The position numbers were made by a program, and so were the translations under genes. From assembly GCA_048498155.1 (NCBI GenBank), contig JBEHYN010000005.1, positions 27,815-91,814 on the forward strand: a stretch of 64,000 bases of DNA, in the 5' to 3' direction. The notes below the pieces were generated by a model that worked only from the letters and a program-made list of their open reading frames with translations, had not been told where the DNA came from and did no database searches. Origin of the DNA: BOG-938 sp048498155 (lineage in GTDB: Bacteria; Pseudomonadota; Alphaproteobacteria; Caulobacterales; Caulobacteraceae). Below are positions 1-7,736 of the stretch, piece after piece. How positions within the stretch are numbered: position 1 is the stretch's first letter; each line of letters starts with the position of its first letter.

Positions 1-60
1 ACCATGTCGCGGCGCTATCTACGCGACCTGAAAAATTCGGCCGCTATCGAAACACGGTGA
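1..60 (+). CDS. surA: SurA-type periplasmic peptidyl-prolyl isomerase, C-terminal end only (partial)
   Basis: The first 60 bases read open in frame and end in TGA, giving a tail with YLRDLKNSAAIETR. This resembles the extreme C-terminus of SurA-type chaperones. The stop overlaps the GTG start of pdxA by 4 bp, and surA-pdxA-rsmA is a well-known order in proteobacteria. Only 19 residues are visible, so the assignment rests on tail similarity plus context. The gene begins outside the window. Confidence 0.6.
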   Translation, partial: TMSRRYLRDLKNSAAIETR

Positions 61-1076
61 CGGTTTCCGCCGCCCTCGGCCCCATCGCCGTCAGCCTTGG
101 GGATCCCGCAGGCATCGGTCCTGAGATTGTGCTCAAGGCCTGGCAGGCCCTTCGCCAGGGCGGCGATCCGTTCTTCGTGGTGGGTGATCGCCAGGTCCTG
201 GCCGATGCGTCCTCGCAGATTCCCTTAGCCGTTATCGGCTCGGAGCGGGAGGCCGGCGCCGTCTTCGCCCAGGCCCTTCCGATAATTCACATGCCCTTGG
301 CGAGTGAGGCGGTCCCCGGTCGGCCGTCCAGCGACCACGGGGCCCAAGTCGTCGCTTGGATTCGGACAGCGGTGGAGATGGCGTTGACGGGCGAGGCCGT
401 GGCGGTGGTGACCGCCCCTATCGCCAAGGCCCCGCTCTATGCAGCGGGTTTCAAGTTTCCCGGCCATACCGAGTTCCTGGGAGAATTGACCGCAGGTACA
501 CCGATGAACGGGCCGCGCGGGCCTATCATGATGCTGGCCGCCAGGGACCTGCGCGCCGTCCCCGTAACGATCCACGAGCCTTACGCTAAGGCGCCCGAGC
601 GGCTCACCACCAAGTTAATCGTGCATGCAGGCGAAGTGACGGCCGCCGCCCTCGCTCGGGATTTCGCCATCCGGCGCCCCCGCCTGGCTCTCGCCGGTCT
701 CAATCCCCACGCCGGGGAAAGCGGGGCTATCGGACGAGAGGAGATCGAGATTATCGCCCCCGCCGCCGCCATCCTCAGGGGGCAGGGCATTGATTGTACC
801 GACCCCAAGCCCGCCGACACCCTATTCCATCCCGAGGCGCGCGCTGCTTACGACGCAGTCCTGTGCATGTACCACGACCAGGCGCTGATCCCGGTGAAGA
901 TGCTGGATTTCTGGGGAGGCGTGAACGTGACACTCGGCCTGCCCATCGTGCGTGTCTCCCCCGATCACGGGGTGGGCTACGACATTGCCGGACAGGGACG
1001 CGCCCGGGCCGACAGCCTGATTGCCGCGCTGCGACTGGCCCGCCAGATCGCCGTCCGTCGTCAGGACGCGAAATGA
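57..1076 (+). CDS. pdxA: 4-hydroxythreonine-4-phosphate dehydrogenase PdxA
   Basis: Catalyses NAD-dependent oxidation and decarboxylation of 4-phosphohydroxy-L-threonine in the DXP-dependent pathway to pyridoxal phosphate; cytoplasmic. The 339-residue protein has the normal family length. Near the N-terminus is SLGDPAGIGPE (about residues 13-23). The three divalent-metal ligands of the family are seen as H173 (TIHEP), H218 (NPHAGE) and H273 (MYHDQ), each 7 positions later than in the E. coli enzyme. It starts at GTG, which forms a GTGA overlap with the preceding SurA-like stop. Its own stop overlaps the ATG of rsmA (ATGA), so the three genes are probably translationally coupled in one operon. 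Identification is secure. Confidence 0.96.
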   Translation: MTVSAALGPIAVSLGDPAGIGPEIVLKAWQALRQGGDPFFVVGDRQVLADASSQIPLAVIGSEREAGAVFAQALPIIHMPLASEAVPGRPSSDHGAQVVAWIRTAVEMALTGEAVAVVTAPIAKAPLYAAGFKFPGHTEFLGELTAGTPMNGPRGPIMMLAARDLRAVPVTIHEPYAKAPERLTTKLIVHAGEVTAAALARDFAIRRPRLALAGLNPHAGESGAIGREEIEIIAPAAAILRGQGIDCTDPKPADTLFHPEARAAYDAVLCMYHDQALIPVKMLDFWGGVNVTLGLPIVRVSPDHGVGYDIAGQGRARADSLIAALRLARQIAVRRQDAK

Positions 1077-1939
1077 CCACCCTGGACGACCTGCCACCAC
1101 TGCGCGACAGTCTGGCCGCCCACGGCCTGTGGGCCAATAAGGGCCTTGGGCAGCATTTCCTGCTCGATCTGAATATCACCCGCAAGATCGCCAGGCTGGC
1201 CGGGCCTCTAGGCGTTGGCCTGACCATCGAGGTAGGGCCCGGCCCGGGGGGACTGACCCGCGCCCTGTTGGAAGCGGGCGGCCATGTGCTCGCCATTGAA
1301 AAAGACGCTCGATTCCTGCCTGTTCTTGCGGATCTCGCCGCCGCCGCCCCGGACCGCCTGTTCGTGGTGCAAGGCGATGCCCTGCATGCCGACGAGGCGG
1401 CTCTGGCGGAAAACCTTCTGCCCGGCGCGCCGGTTCGCATCGTGGCCAACCTGCCCTACAACGTCGGCACGCCGCTGTTGCACAAATGGCTGACCGGTTC
1501 GTTAAGGCTGCAGTCCCTCACCCTGATGTTCCAGAAGGAAGTGGCTCAGCGCATCGTCGCCCAGACCGGTTCACCCGCCTACGGTCGCCTGGCCGTGATC
1601 TGCCAGGCCTTAGCCTTCAGCGAGATCATCATGGACCTGCCGCCGCGCGCCTTTACCCCCCCGCCTAAGGTCACATCTGCCGTGGTTCAACTGATCCCCA
1701 AGGCGCAGGGCCTGGATGCCGGTCTGTTGAGGTCCCTTGAAGGGGTCACGCGAGAAGCCTTCGGACAAAGGCGCAAGATGCTGAAATCCAGTCTGAAATC
1801 GCTGGGCGGTGCGACGTTATGCGAAGCGGCTGGCATCGATCCAGAGGTCAGGGCGGAGACAATCGACGTCGCGGGATTCCTTCGTTTGGCTCAGGCCGCC
1901 CTGCTTTGCACATCTTCGGGCGCTGCAGCGAGCAGTTGA
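1073..1939 (+). CDS. rsmA: 16S rRNA (adenine(1518)-N(6)/adenine(1519)-N(6))-dimethyltransferase RsmA (KsgA)
   Basis: Dimethylates two adjacent adenines in helix 45 of 16S rRNA during late 30S assembly. The 288-residue protein shows the SAM-binding segment EVGPGPGG (about residues 53-60) and the target-adenine motif NLPYN (126-130). GQHFL near residue 26 is typical of the N-terminus. The ATG at 1073 overlaps the pdxA stop in an ATGA junction. The reading frame is open further upstream, but that part lies inside pdxA. The last 49 bp overlap, tail to tail, the receiver-like gene on the other strand, so both C-termini are encoded by the same DNA. Confidence 0.95.
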   Translation: MTTLDDLPPLRDSLAAHGLWANKGLGQHFLLDLNITRKIARLAGPLGVGLTIEVGPGPGGLTRALLEAGGHVLAIEKDARFLPVLADLAAAAPDRLFVVQGDALHADEAALAENLLPGAPVRIVANLPYNVGTPLLHKWLTGSLRLQSLTLMFQKEVAQRIVAQTGSPAYGRLAVICQALAFSEIIMDLPPRAFTPPPKVTSAVVQLIPKAQGLDAGLLRSLEGVTREAFGQRRKMLKSSLKSLGGATLCEAAGIDPEVRAETIDVAGFLRLAQAALLCTSSGAAASS

Positions 1940-2709
1940 GCAGCGAAGGCTTCCAACTGCTCGCGCGATGGCTCGTTCCCTGTCTGATGCAGGTAGGCGC
2001 CCAGGGCCAAGGCCGACGATTGAAGAGCCCGCAACGCCTCCTTGCCGGCGGACAGCTCGCACAGCAGACGCACCTGCGCTTTTAAGGCTCGCATGGCTTG
2101 TTTGCGGTCGGACTCCAAGGCGTTTGCCGCCGATTGGACGATCTTGATCGCCTGACCGATTCGCTGAGCTATCGGCGAGGCGCCCTCCGCTCGGCGTTTG
2201 CGCGGGCCTTTGTAATCGGCCGAATTGAACCGTCGACGATCAGGCCCGACGTAACTGACCGCTTCGATCCAGTCACGGGGACGAAGAACAATGGCGTCCA
2301 GACGCTTTTTCAAGTCGCTCATATTGTATGGCCGGCGCAGGAATTCGTGTACGCCCGCATCGCGAGACCCAATAATGGCCGCCGCCGTGGCCTCAGCGGT
2401 CACCACGATCACCGGCGCTTCGCGAACAGCCAATTCACTCCGGCGCAGGAAACGGGTGAACGCCAATCCGTCCATTTCGCCGCCCTTGTACTCGACGAAA
2501 ATGATCTGGAGATCGACCGTTTGCACCATTCGCATGGCGCGTTCCTCGGTATGGGCGCAGAAGACTTGGCAGTTGGGAATCAGCGCCCGCAAAAACTCCG
2601 CCAACATCTTGGCCGACGCGACATTGGAGTCGATCACCAGCACGCGGCGCAATTGGCTCACGGCGTTGGGGGAGATGGCGCCAGTCGCTTGGTTCAAAGT
2701 CGGACCCAT
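1891..2709 (-). CDS. Response-regulator-like protein with a degenerate receiver domain
   Basis: A 272-residue protein with an N-terminal CheY-like receiver fold (about residues 21-140) and a helical C-terminal part of unknown type. The receiver keeps D27 in VLVIDSN, the Thr of VIVVTAE and the DG turn. The position of the phospho-accepting aspartate is E73 (IIFVEYKG), the second acidic pocket residue is S28, and the conserved Lys is Arg in FLRRPY. It therefore probably cannot be phosphorylated normally; a constitutive or protein-binding role is inferred. After the receiver comes a VGPDRRR segment that I recognise from other alphaproteobacterial receiver proteins. No DNA-binding or enzymatic output domain is recognised. 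No kinase gene is adjacent. Confidence 0.75.
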   Translation of the reverse strand: MGPTLNQATGAISPNAVSQLRRVLVIDSNVASAKMLAEFLRALIPNCQVFCAHTEERAMRMVQTVDLQIIFVEYKGGEMDGLAFTRFLRRSELAVREAPVIVVTAEATAAAIIGSRDAGVHEFLRRPYNMSDLKKRLDAIVLRPRDWIEAVSYVGPDRRRFNSADYKGPRKRRAEGASPIAQRIGQAIKIVQSAANALESDRKQAMRALKAQVRLLCELSAGKEALRALQSSALALGAYLHQTGNEPSREQLEAFAAQLLAAAPEDVQSRAA

Positions 2710-2782
2710 ATCGATTGATCAGTCGAGTATAGCCAGGCTTAGTAAACGAGCACTTAAGCCTAAAACCCTAACCCGCGCCTTA

Positions 2783-4075
2783 TCACCGATCTGCAAATGG
2801 ATCGCGCATGAGGATGGTGTCCTCGCGTTCGGGGCTAGTGGACAACAAGGCCACGGGGGCGCCGATCAGTTCTTCGATCCGGCGCACATATTTGACCGCA
2901 GCGGCAGGCAAGTCGCGCCAACTGCGCGCGCCGCGCGTGCTCTGACTCCACCCTTCCAGGGTCTCCCACACCGGCTTGAGCCCGCTTTGGGCCTTCAGCC
3001 CGGCCGGGAGATAGTCGTAACTCTTGCCCTCCAGGGTGTAGCCGACTCCGATCTTCAGCTCGTCAAATCCGTCAAGAACGTCCAGCTTGGTCAGCGCCAC
3101 GCCATCGATGCCATTGACCGAGACCGATTGGCGGACCAAGGCCGCGTCGAACCATCCGCAGCGACGAGGCCGACCGGTGACCGTCCCAAACTCATGGCCG
3201 CGCTCGCCCAGGCGCCTTCCATGATCATCGAACAGTTCGGTGGGGAAAGGCCCCTCGCCCACGCGTGTGGTGTAGGCCTTGACGATGCCCAGCACATAGC
3301 CGGTCGAACGCGGCCCCAGCCCCGAGCCCGCCGCCGCCTGGCCGGCCACGGTGTTGGAGGAAGTGACATAGGGATAGGTGCCGTGATCCACGTCCAGCAG
3401 AGCGCCCTGGGCGCCCTCGAACAACACCCGCGACCCGTCTTTGATCGCCTCGTCCAGCAAACGCCAAGCGGGCTGGGCATAGGGCAGTATCTTGGGTGCG
3501 ATCTCCAGCAGGGCGTCCAGCAAGGCATCGCCATCGTAGTCCGGCAGATCAAGCCCCTTTCGAAGCGCGCCGTGATGGGCGAGCAGGCGCTCGATCTTAA
3601 TCTTCAACGCCTCTGGATCGCCCAGGTCCGCCACGCGAATTGCTCGGCGTCCGACCTTGTCCTCATAGGCCGGTCCAATGCCGCGGCCCGTGGTGCCGAT
3701 CTTGCCGGCTCCCGCCGCCGCCTCGCGCGCGCCGTCCAAGTCCCGATGTAGGGGCAGGATCAGGCAGGCGTTGTCGGCCAAAATCAGTATTTGCCGATTG
3801 ATTTCCACGCCCTGCGCGCGAATCTTCTCGATTTCGGCCAGCAGGGCCCATGGGTCGACCACCACGCCGTTGCCGATGACTGAGGGCTTGCCCTGGACCA
3901 CCCCGGAAGGCAGCAGGGACAGCTTATAGGTCTTGTCTCCCACCACCAGGGTGTGGCCGGCATTGTGGCCGCCCTGGAAGCGCACGACCATGTCGGCGCG
4001 ATTGGACAGCCAATCAACGATCTTGCCCTTGCCCTCGTCGCCCCATTGGGCGCCGACGACGGTCACATTGGCCAT
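2783..4075 (-). CDS. purA: Adenylosuccinate synthetase PurA
   Basis: Joins IMP and aspartate using GTP to make adenylosuccinate, the first committed step to AMP. The 430-residue length is typical. The N-terminus has the P-loop WGDEGKGK (about residues 11-18) followed by the IMP-binding segment GGHNAGHT (about 35-42). TGRGIGPAY and the C-terminal TSSNTVAG and GRPRRCGW segments match the family. The ATG at 4075 is preceded on the minus strand by GAGGAG at a suitable distance. It lies downstream of serC and serA on the same strand but is separated from serA by 155 bp, so it may have its own promoter. Confidence 0.97.
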   Translation of the reverse strand: MANVTVVGAQWGDEGKGKIVDWLSNRADMVVRFQGGHNAGHTLVVGDKTYKLSLLPSGVVQGKPSVIGNGVVVDPWALLAEIEKIRAQGVEINRQILILADNACLILPLHRDLDGAREAAAGAGKIGTTGRGIGPAYEDKVGRRAIRVADLGDPEALKIKIERLLAHHGALRKGLDLPDYDGDALLDALLEIAPKILPYAQPAWRLLDEAIKDGSRVLFEGAQGALLDVDHGTYPYVTSSNTVAGQAAAGSGLGPRSTGYVLGIVKAYTTRVGEGPFPTELFDDHGRRLGERGHEFGTVTGRPRRCGWFDAALVRQSVSVNGIDGVALTKLDVLDGFDELKIGVGYTLEGKSYDYLPAGLKAQSGLKPVWETLEGWSQSTRGARSWRDLPAAAVKYVRRIEELIGAPVALLSTSPEREDTILMRDPFADR

Positions 4076-4168
4076 GGTTACGGCTCCTCGCCTGCCGGGA
4101 GGGGTCCAGCCGCCCTTCGACAGGTCTCGGCGACAGAACCTTTACAGCTTTTAGGCCCGCACTCAGCG

Positions 4169-4190
4169 AGGGCGCGCGCAGACGCGCCCT
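4169..4190 (-). repeat. 8-bp perfect hairpin downstream of serA
   Basis: The arms AGGGCGCG (4169-4176) and CGCGCCCT (4183-4190) pair perfectly around a 6-nt loop. The hairpin lies about 40 bp after the serA stop and before purA. On the minus strand it is not followed directly by a T-run, so it is at best a weak terminator or an mRNA 3' structure. Confidence 0.35.
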
Positions 4191-4230
4191 GTACACCAGC
4201 CGCCGCGCCAGGCGTCAAGTCCAGGGCCTC

Positions 4231-5808
4231 TCAGAACACCAAGGCGCGAACTTCCTTGACGTGCGGCAAGGCCTCAATCGCATCGAGCAGCGCCGTAGAG
4301 GGCGCCTGATCGACCCCCACCAGGGCGATAGCGTCATCACCCGCCTTGACCCGGCCCAGGTTGAAGGTGGCGATGTTAATGTTCGCCTCCGCCAACAGAC
4401 CGCCGAGCCGACCAATGAAACCGGGCTTGTCGAGGTTGTTCACGTAGAGCATGGCCGGAGCAAAGGGAGCGTCCAAATCCATGCCCTTAACCTCCACCAC
4501 CCGCGGCAAGCCGCCGATCACCGATCCGGCGATGGACCGCGAATCGCTATCGGAGACCACGGTGATGCGGATCATACTTTCATAGGTCGGCGAGGTTTCC
4601 TGGCGCGACTCAGACACCTTAATCCCTCGCTCGCGCGCAACGGCCGGCGCCGAGACCATGTTGACGTCCTCCAGAGCCGGCTTCAACACGCCGGCCAGGG
4701 CTGCGGCGGTCAACGGCTTGACGTTGAGCTTGGCGATTTCGCCCTCATAGGCGATCTCGACGGACCTCAGACCGGCGTCCACCATCTGGCCGGCGAAGGC
4801 GCCCAGGCATTGAGCCAGGGTGACAAATGGCTTCAGCCTAGGCGCATCCTCGGCGCTGATCGAAGGGCTGTTCAGAGCGTTGGTCACCGCTCCGGTCAGC
4901 AAATAGTCCGACATTTGCTCGGCCACCTGCAGGGCCACGTTCTCCTGCGCTTCATTGGTCGAGGCGCCCAGATGCGGAGTGGCGACAAAGTTTTCCGCGC
5001 CGAACAGTACGTTCTGCTTGGCCGGCTCCTCAACGAACACGTCGAAGCCCGCCCCGCCCACATGGCCGCTGTCCAGCAGCTCGCGCAGGGCGGCCTCGTC
5101 AACCAGACCGCCACGGGCGCAGTTGACGATGATCACGCCCTTCTTGGTCTTGGCCAGAGCCTCGCGCGACAGGATGTTGCGAGTCTTATCGGTCATCGGG
5201 GTGTGCAGGGTGATGAAGTCGGCGCGGGCCAGAAGCTGGTCCAGCTCGACCTTTTCCACGCCGATCTCCACGGCCCGTTCGGGCGACAGGAAGGGATCGT
5301 AGGCTGCGACCTTCATCTTCAGGCCAAGAGCCCGGTCCGCCACGATGGAACCAATGTTGCCTGCGCCGATCAGGCCAAGGGTCTTGGCGAACAGCTCCAC
5401 GCCCATGAAGCGGTTCTTCTCCCACTTACCGGCCTGGGTGGAGGCGTCGGCGGCGGGAAGCTGGCGGGCCACGGCGAACATCAGGGCGATGGCGTGCTCG
5501 GCGGTGGTGATGGAATTGCCGAAGGGGGTGTTCATCACCACGATTCCGGCGGCGGTGGCGGCGGGAATATCGACATTGTCCACCCCGATTCCGGCGCGGC
5601 CGATCACCTTGAGGGTCTTGGCCTTGGCGATAACGTCCTTGTCGACCTTGGTCGCCGAACGGACAGCAAGGCCGTCGTACTGATCGATGATCTCGAGCAG
5701 TTGGTCCTTGGTCAGTCCGGTCTTGATATCGGCCTCCACCCCGCGATCCTTGAATATGGCGACGGCGGCGGGGGAAAGCTTGTCGGCGATGAGTACGCGG
5801 GGAGCCAT
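4231..5808 (-). CDS. serA: D-3-phosphoglycerate dehydrogenase SerA
   Basis: Oxidises 3-phosphoglycerate to 3-phosphohydroxypyruvate with NAD, the entry step of serine synthesis. The 525 residues fit the long bacterial form: a D-2-hydroxyacid dehydrogenase core, an intervening (ASB) domain at about 315-450, and a C-terminal ACT domain at about 452-525 that normally senses serine. The Rossmann motif GAGNIG is at 148-153. The catalytic set is R232 (NCARGG), E261 and H279 (TPHLGAS). AGGAG lies just upstream of the ATG. It follows serC by 88 bp on the same strand, so the two enzymes are probably co-transcribed and share the serC leader. Confidence 0.97.
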   Translation of the reverse strand: MAPRVLIADKLSPAAVAIFKDRGVEADIKTGLTKDQLLEIIDQYDGLAVRSATKVDKDVIAKAKTLKVIGRAGIGVDNVDIPAATAAGIVVMNTPFGNSITTAEHAIALMFAVARQLPAADASTQAGKWEKNRFMGVELFAKTLGLIGAGNIGSIVADRALGLKMKVAAYDPFLSPERAVEIGVEKVELDQLLARADFITLHTPMTDKTRNILSREALAKTKKGVIIVNCARGGLVDEAALRELLDSGHVGGAGFDVFVEEPAKQNVLFGAENFVATPHLGASTNEAQENVALQVAEQMSDYLLTGAVTNALNSPSISAEDAPRLKPFVTLAQCLGAFAGQMVDAGLRSVEIAYEGEIAKLNVKPLTAAALAGVLKPALEDVNMVSAPAVARERGIKVSESRQETSPTYESMIRITVVSDSDSRSIAGSVIGGLPRVVEVKGMDLDAPFAPAMLYVNNLDKPGFIGRLGGLLAEANINIATFNLGRVKAGDDAIALVGVDQAPSTALLDAIEALPHVKEVRALVF

Positions 5809-5873
5809 GGGATATTCTCCTGAAGCGCAAACCTCGAATTCCGATCCGAGGCTCCGCTGAGCAATGTAGGAAT

Positions 5874-5892
5874 CGCGGGCGCGCAGCCCGCG
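5874..5892 (-). repeat. 7-bp hairpin in the serC-serA spacer
   Basis: CGCGGGC (5874-5880) pairs perfectly with GCCCGCG (5886-5892) around a 5-nt loop, a few bases after the serC stop. No T-run follows on the minus strand. It may stabilise the serC message or lower expression of serA relative to serC. Confidence 0.35.
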
Positions 5893-5896
5893 TCAT

Positions 5897-7069
5897 TCAG
5901 GCGGGTTGCAGTTCGGCGGCGAGGGTTTGGAAGGCCCAGTCCAGCCAGGGTGTCAAAGCCTCGACATCAGATGTGTCCACCGTCGCGCCGCACCAGATGC
6001 GCAGGCCCGGAGGGGCATCGCGATAGCCCCCGGCGTCCAGCGCCACGCCTTCCTTTTCGAGCAAGCCGGCCAGCGTCTTGGCGAAGTCGGCCTGCGCGGC
6101 GGCGGAAAGGCCGGTGACGCGTGGATCGACCACCTTGATGCACACCGAGGTGTTGGAGCGGGTCTCGGCCGTTTCAGCCAGGAACTCCACCCACGCCGTC
6201 TTGCTCACCCATTGCGCCAAGGCCGCCAAGTTGGCGTTGGAGCGGGCCTGCAGACCAGCGAGGCCGCCGATCGAGGAGGCCCACTTCAGGGCGTCCAGAT
6301 AGTCCTCCACGCACAGCATGGAGGGTGTGTTGATGGTGGCGCCCTCGAAAATATCGAGCATCACCTTGCCGCCCTTGGTCATGCGGAAGATCTTGGGCAG
6401 TGGCCAAGGCGGGGTGTAGCTTTCCAACCGGACGACGGCGCGAGGGCTGAGAATCAGCATGCCGTGCGCCGCTTCGCCGCCCAGCGCCTTCTGCCAGGAG
6501 AAGGTGACTACATCGAGTTTGGCCCAATCCAGCGCCTGGGCGAAGGCGGCGGAGGTGGCGTCGCAAATGGTTATGCCGTCCCGGTCGGACGCGATGAAGT
6601 CGGCGTTGGGCACGCGCACGCCTGAGGTGGTGCCGTTCCAGGTGAACACCAGATCGGCGTCTTTGTGCACCTTGGACAGGTCCGGAAGCTTGCCGTAGTC
6701 GGCATCCAGGACTTCAGTGTCCTTCAGCTTAAGTTGCTTGAGCACGTCGGTGACCCAGTCCTTACCGAAGGACTCGAAGGCCACGACCTGCACCGGGCGC
6801 TCGCCCAGCATGGACCACATCGCCATTTCCATGGCGCCGGTGTCGGAGGCCGGCACAATGCCGATGAGATAGTCGGCGGGAACCTGCAGCACCGCGCGGG
6901 TCTGGTCGATCGCCGCCTGGAGGCGGGCCTTGCCGGGTTTCGAGCGGTGGGAGCGGCCGACGAGCGCCCCCTGCAGATTTCCCACCTTCCACCCTGGGCG
7001 TTTGGCGCACGGGCCGGAGGAAAATTCGGGACGCGCCGGGCGCATCGCCGGCGTTGCGGGGGTCGTCAT
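5897..7069 (-). CDS. serC: Phosphoserine transaminase SerC (long alphaproteobacterial type)
   Basis: A PLP-dependent enzyme converting 3-phosphohydroxypyruvate and glutamate to phosphoserine and 2-oxoglutarate, the second step of serine synthesis. The 390-residue protein shows FSSGPCAKRPGW near the N-terminus, typical of the alphaproteobacterial subfamily. The cofactor aspartate is D170 (ICDATSA) and the Schiff-base lysine is K194 (SWQKALGGE). The ATG at 7069 is chosen because GGAG sits 7 nt upstream; the frame is open a little further. It heads the serC-serA pair and is preceded by a structured leader. Confidence 0.95.
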   Translation of the reverse strand: MTTPATPAMRPARPEFSSGPCAKRPGWKVGNLQGALVGRSHRSKPGKARLQAAIDQTRAVLQVPADYLIGIVPASDTGAMEMAMWSMLGERPVQVVAFESFGKDWVTDVLKQLKLKDTEVLDADYGKLPDLSKVHKDADLVFTWNGTTSGVRVPNADFIASDRDGITICDATSAAFAQALDWAKLDVVTFSWQKALGGEAAHGMLILSPRAVVRLESYTPPWPLPKIFRMTKGGKVMLDIFEGATINTPSMLCVEDYLDALKWASSIGGLAGLQARSNANLAALAQWVSKTAWVEFLAETAETRSNTSVCIKVVDPRVTGLSAAAQADFAKTLAGLLEKEGVALDAGGYRDAPPGLRIWCGATVDTSDVEALTPWLDWAFQTLAAELQPA

Positions 7070-7130
7070 GGATTGTCTCCCATCCTTGCAGATGAGCGGC
7101 GCCCCGTTGGGAGGGCGTGGCCCGGGGGGG

Positions 7131-7230
7131 TGATACACCCAACCGGCCGGTGGGTGAGCAAAAATTTTGCGCCGCAGCGTCGCAGGCGGCTCCCCACATG
7201 AACGGGACCTGACGAAAGCGGTTCAGGTCC
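7131..7230 (-). promoter_or_regulatory. Structured leader upstream of serC, candidate serC RNA motif
   Basis: Three inverted repeats lie on the minus strand before serC. The first is a perfect 8-bp hairpin (7205-7212 with 7223-7230). The second is a GCCGC/GCGGC hairpin (7186-7190 with 7171-7175) followed by GC, AAAA and TTTTT (7170-7160), which looks terminator-like. The third is a CACCC/GGGTG hairpin around 7137-7156. A cis-regulatory serC motif made of two hairpins, the second terminator-like, is known upstream of serC in alphaproteobacteria. The architecture and position fit, but I cannot match the consensus base by base. Confidence 0.5.
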
Positions 7231-7352
7231 GCGTCAGCACCGGCGCCGCAAGGTGCCTCCACGCTGAAAGGCGCGGCTCCTCAATCCGAGCAGTCGATAC
7301 GTTTCAGGGCCTGGCCGGTTGCACCCGGCGCGCCGAGAAAGGGAGTAGAACT

Positions 7353-7595
7353 ATGAAGAAGATCATCCTGGCCGCGGCCGCCTTCGCCAGCCTGGCCGCC
7401 GTTTCCGCCGCCATGCCGGCTTCGGCCGACGTTCGCCACAGCCCGGTCGCCATCACGGTCCGCTACGACCGGGACGACTACCGTTCCCATGACTATCGCC
7501 GCGATTATGATCGCCGCGACGCCTATCGTCACGGGGGACATTCCCGCTACGACCGCCGGCACGATCATCGGTCAGAACACCGCTACGGCCGCTAG
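7353..7595 (+). CDS. Small secreted Tyr/Arg/Asp/His-rich protein
   Basis: An 80-residue protein whose first 26 residues form a clear Sec signal peptide (MKK, then an Ala-rich hydrophobic stretch, cleavage likely after PASA). The mature part is low-complexity and highly charged, with repeated DYRR, YDRR and HDHR units and a C-terminal RYGR. A good SD (GGGAG) lies 8 bases before the ATG. No family is recognised. The His/Asp content might suggest metal binding or surface binding, but this is a guess. It is divergent from serC and is followed by hairpins that could terminate its transcript. Confidence 0.7.
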   Translation: MKKIILAAAAFASLAAVSAAMPASADVRHSPVAITVRYDRDDYRSHDYRRDYDRRDAYRHGGHSRYDRRHDHRSEHRYGR

Positions 7596-7611
7596 GCCGA
7601 CAGCCAAGGCT

Positions 7612-7674
7612 CGGCGACGCTTCCCCCCGCGTCGCCGGGCTCAAGGCTGACGACCTGAGAGGAGTCAGCTTTCT
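7612..7674 (+). terminator. Tandem hairpins after the small secreted gene, likely terminator
   Basis: A perfect 9-bp stem (CGGCGACGC at 7612-7620 with GCGTCGCCG at 7629-7637) is followed by a second stem (GCTGAC at 7646-7651 with GTCAGC at 7664-7669) and a short T-rich tail, TTTCT. Position after the stop at 7595 fits termination. The weak T-tract lowers confidence. Confidence 0.45.
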
Positions 7675-7736
7675 CCGGTAACGTCCAGCTTAGCCGTCCA
7701 ATTTTATCCGGCCCATTGTCGGCGTTCGGCAAGACC

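Noticed and set aside
2291..3751. Long plus-strand open frame (486 codons) antisense to purA
   Set aside because: purA on the other strand has all family motifs. The antisense frame is an effect of high GC and codon bias and has no recognisable domain.
4261..5823. 520-codon open frame antisense to serA
   Set aside because: Same reason; its product is rich in Gly, His and Gln with no domain, and serA is unmistakable.
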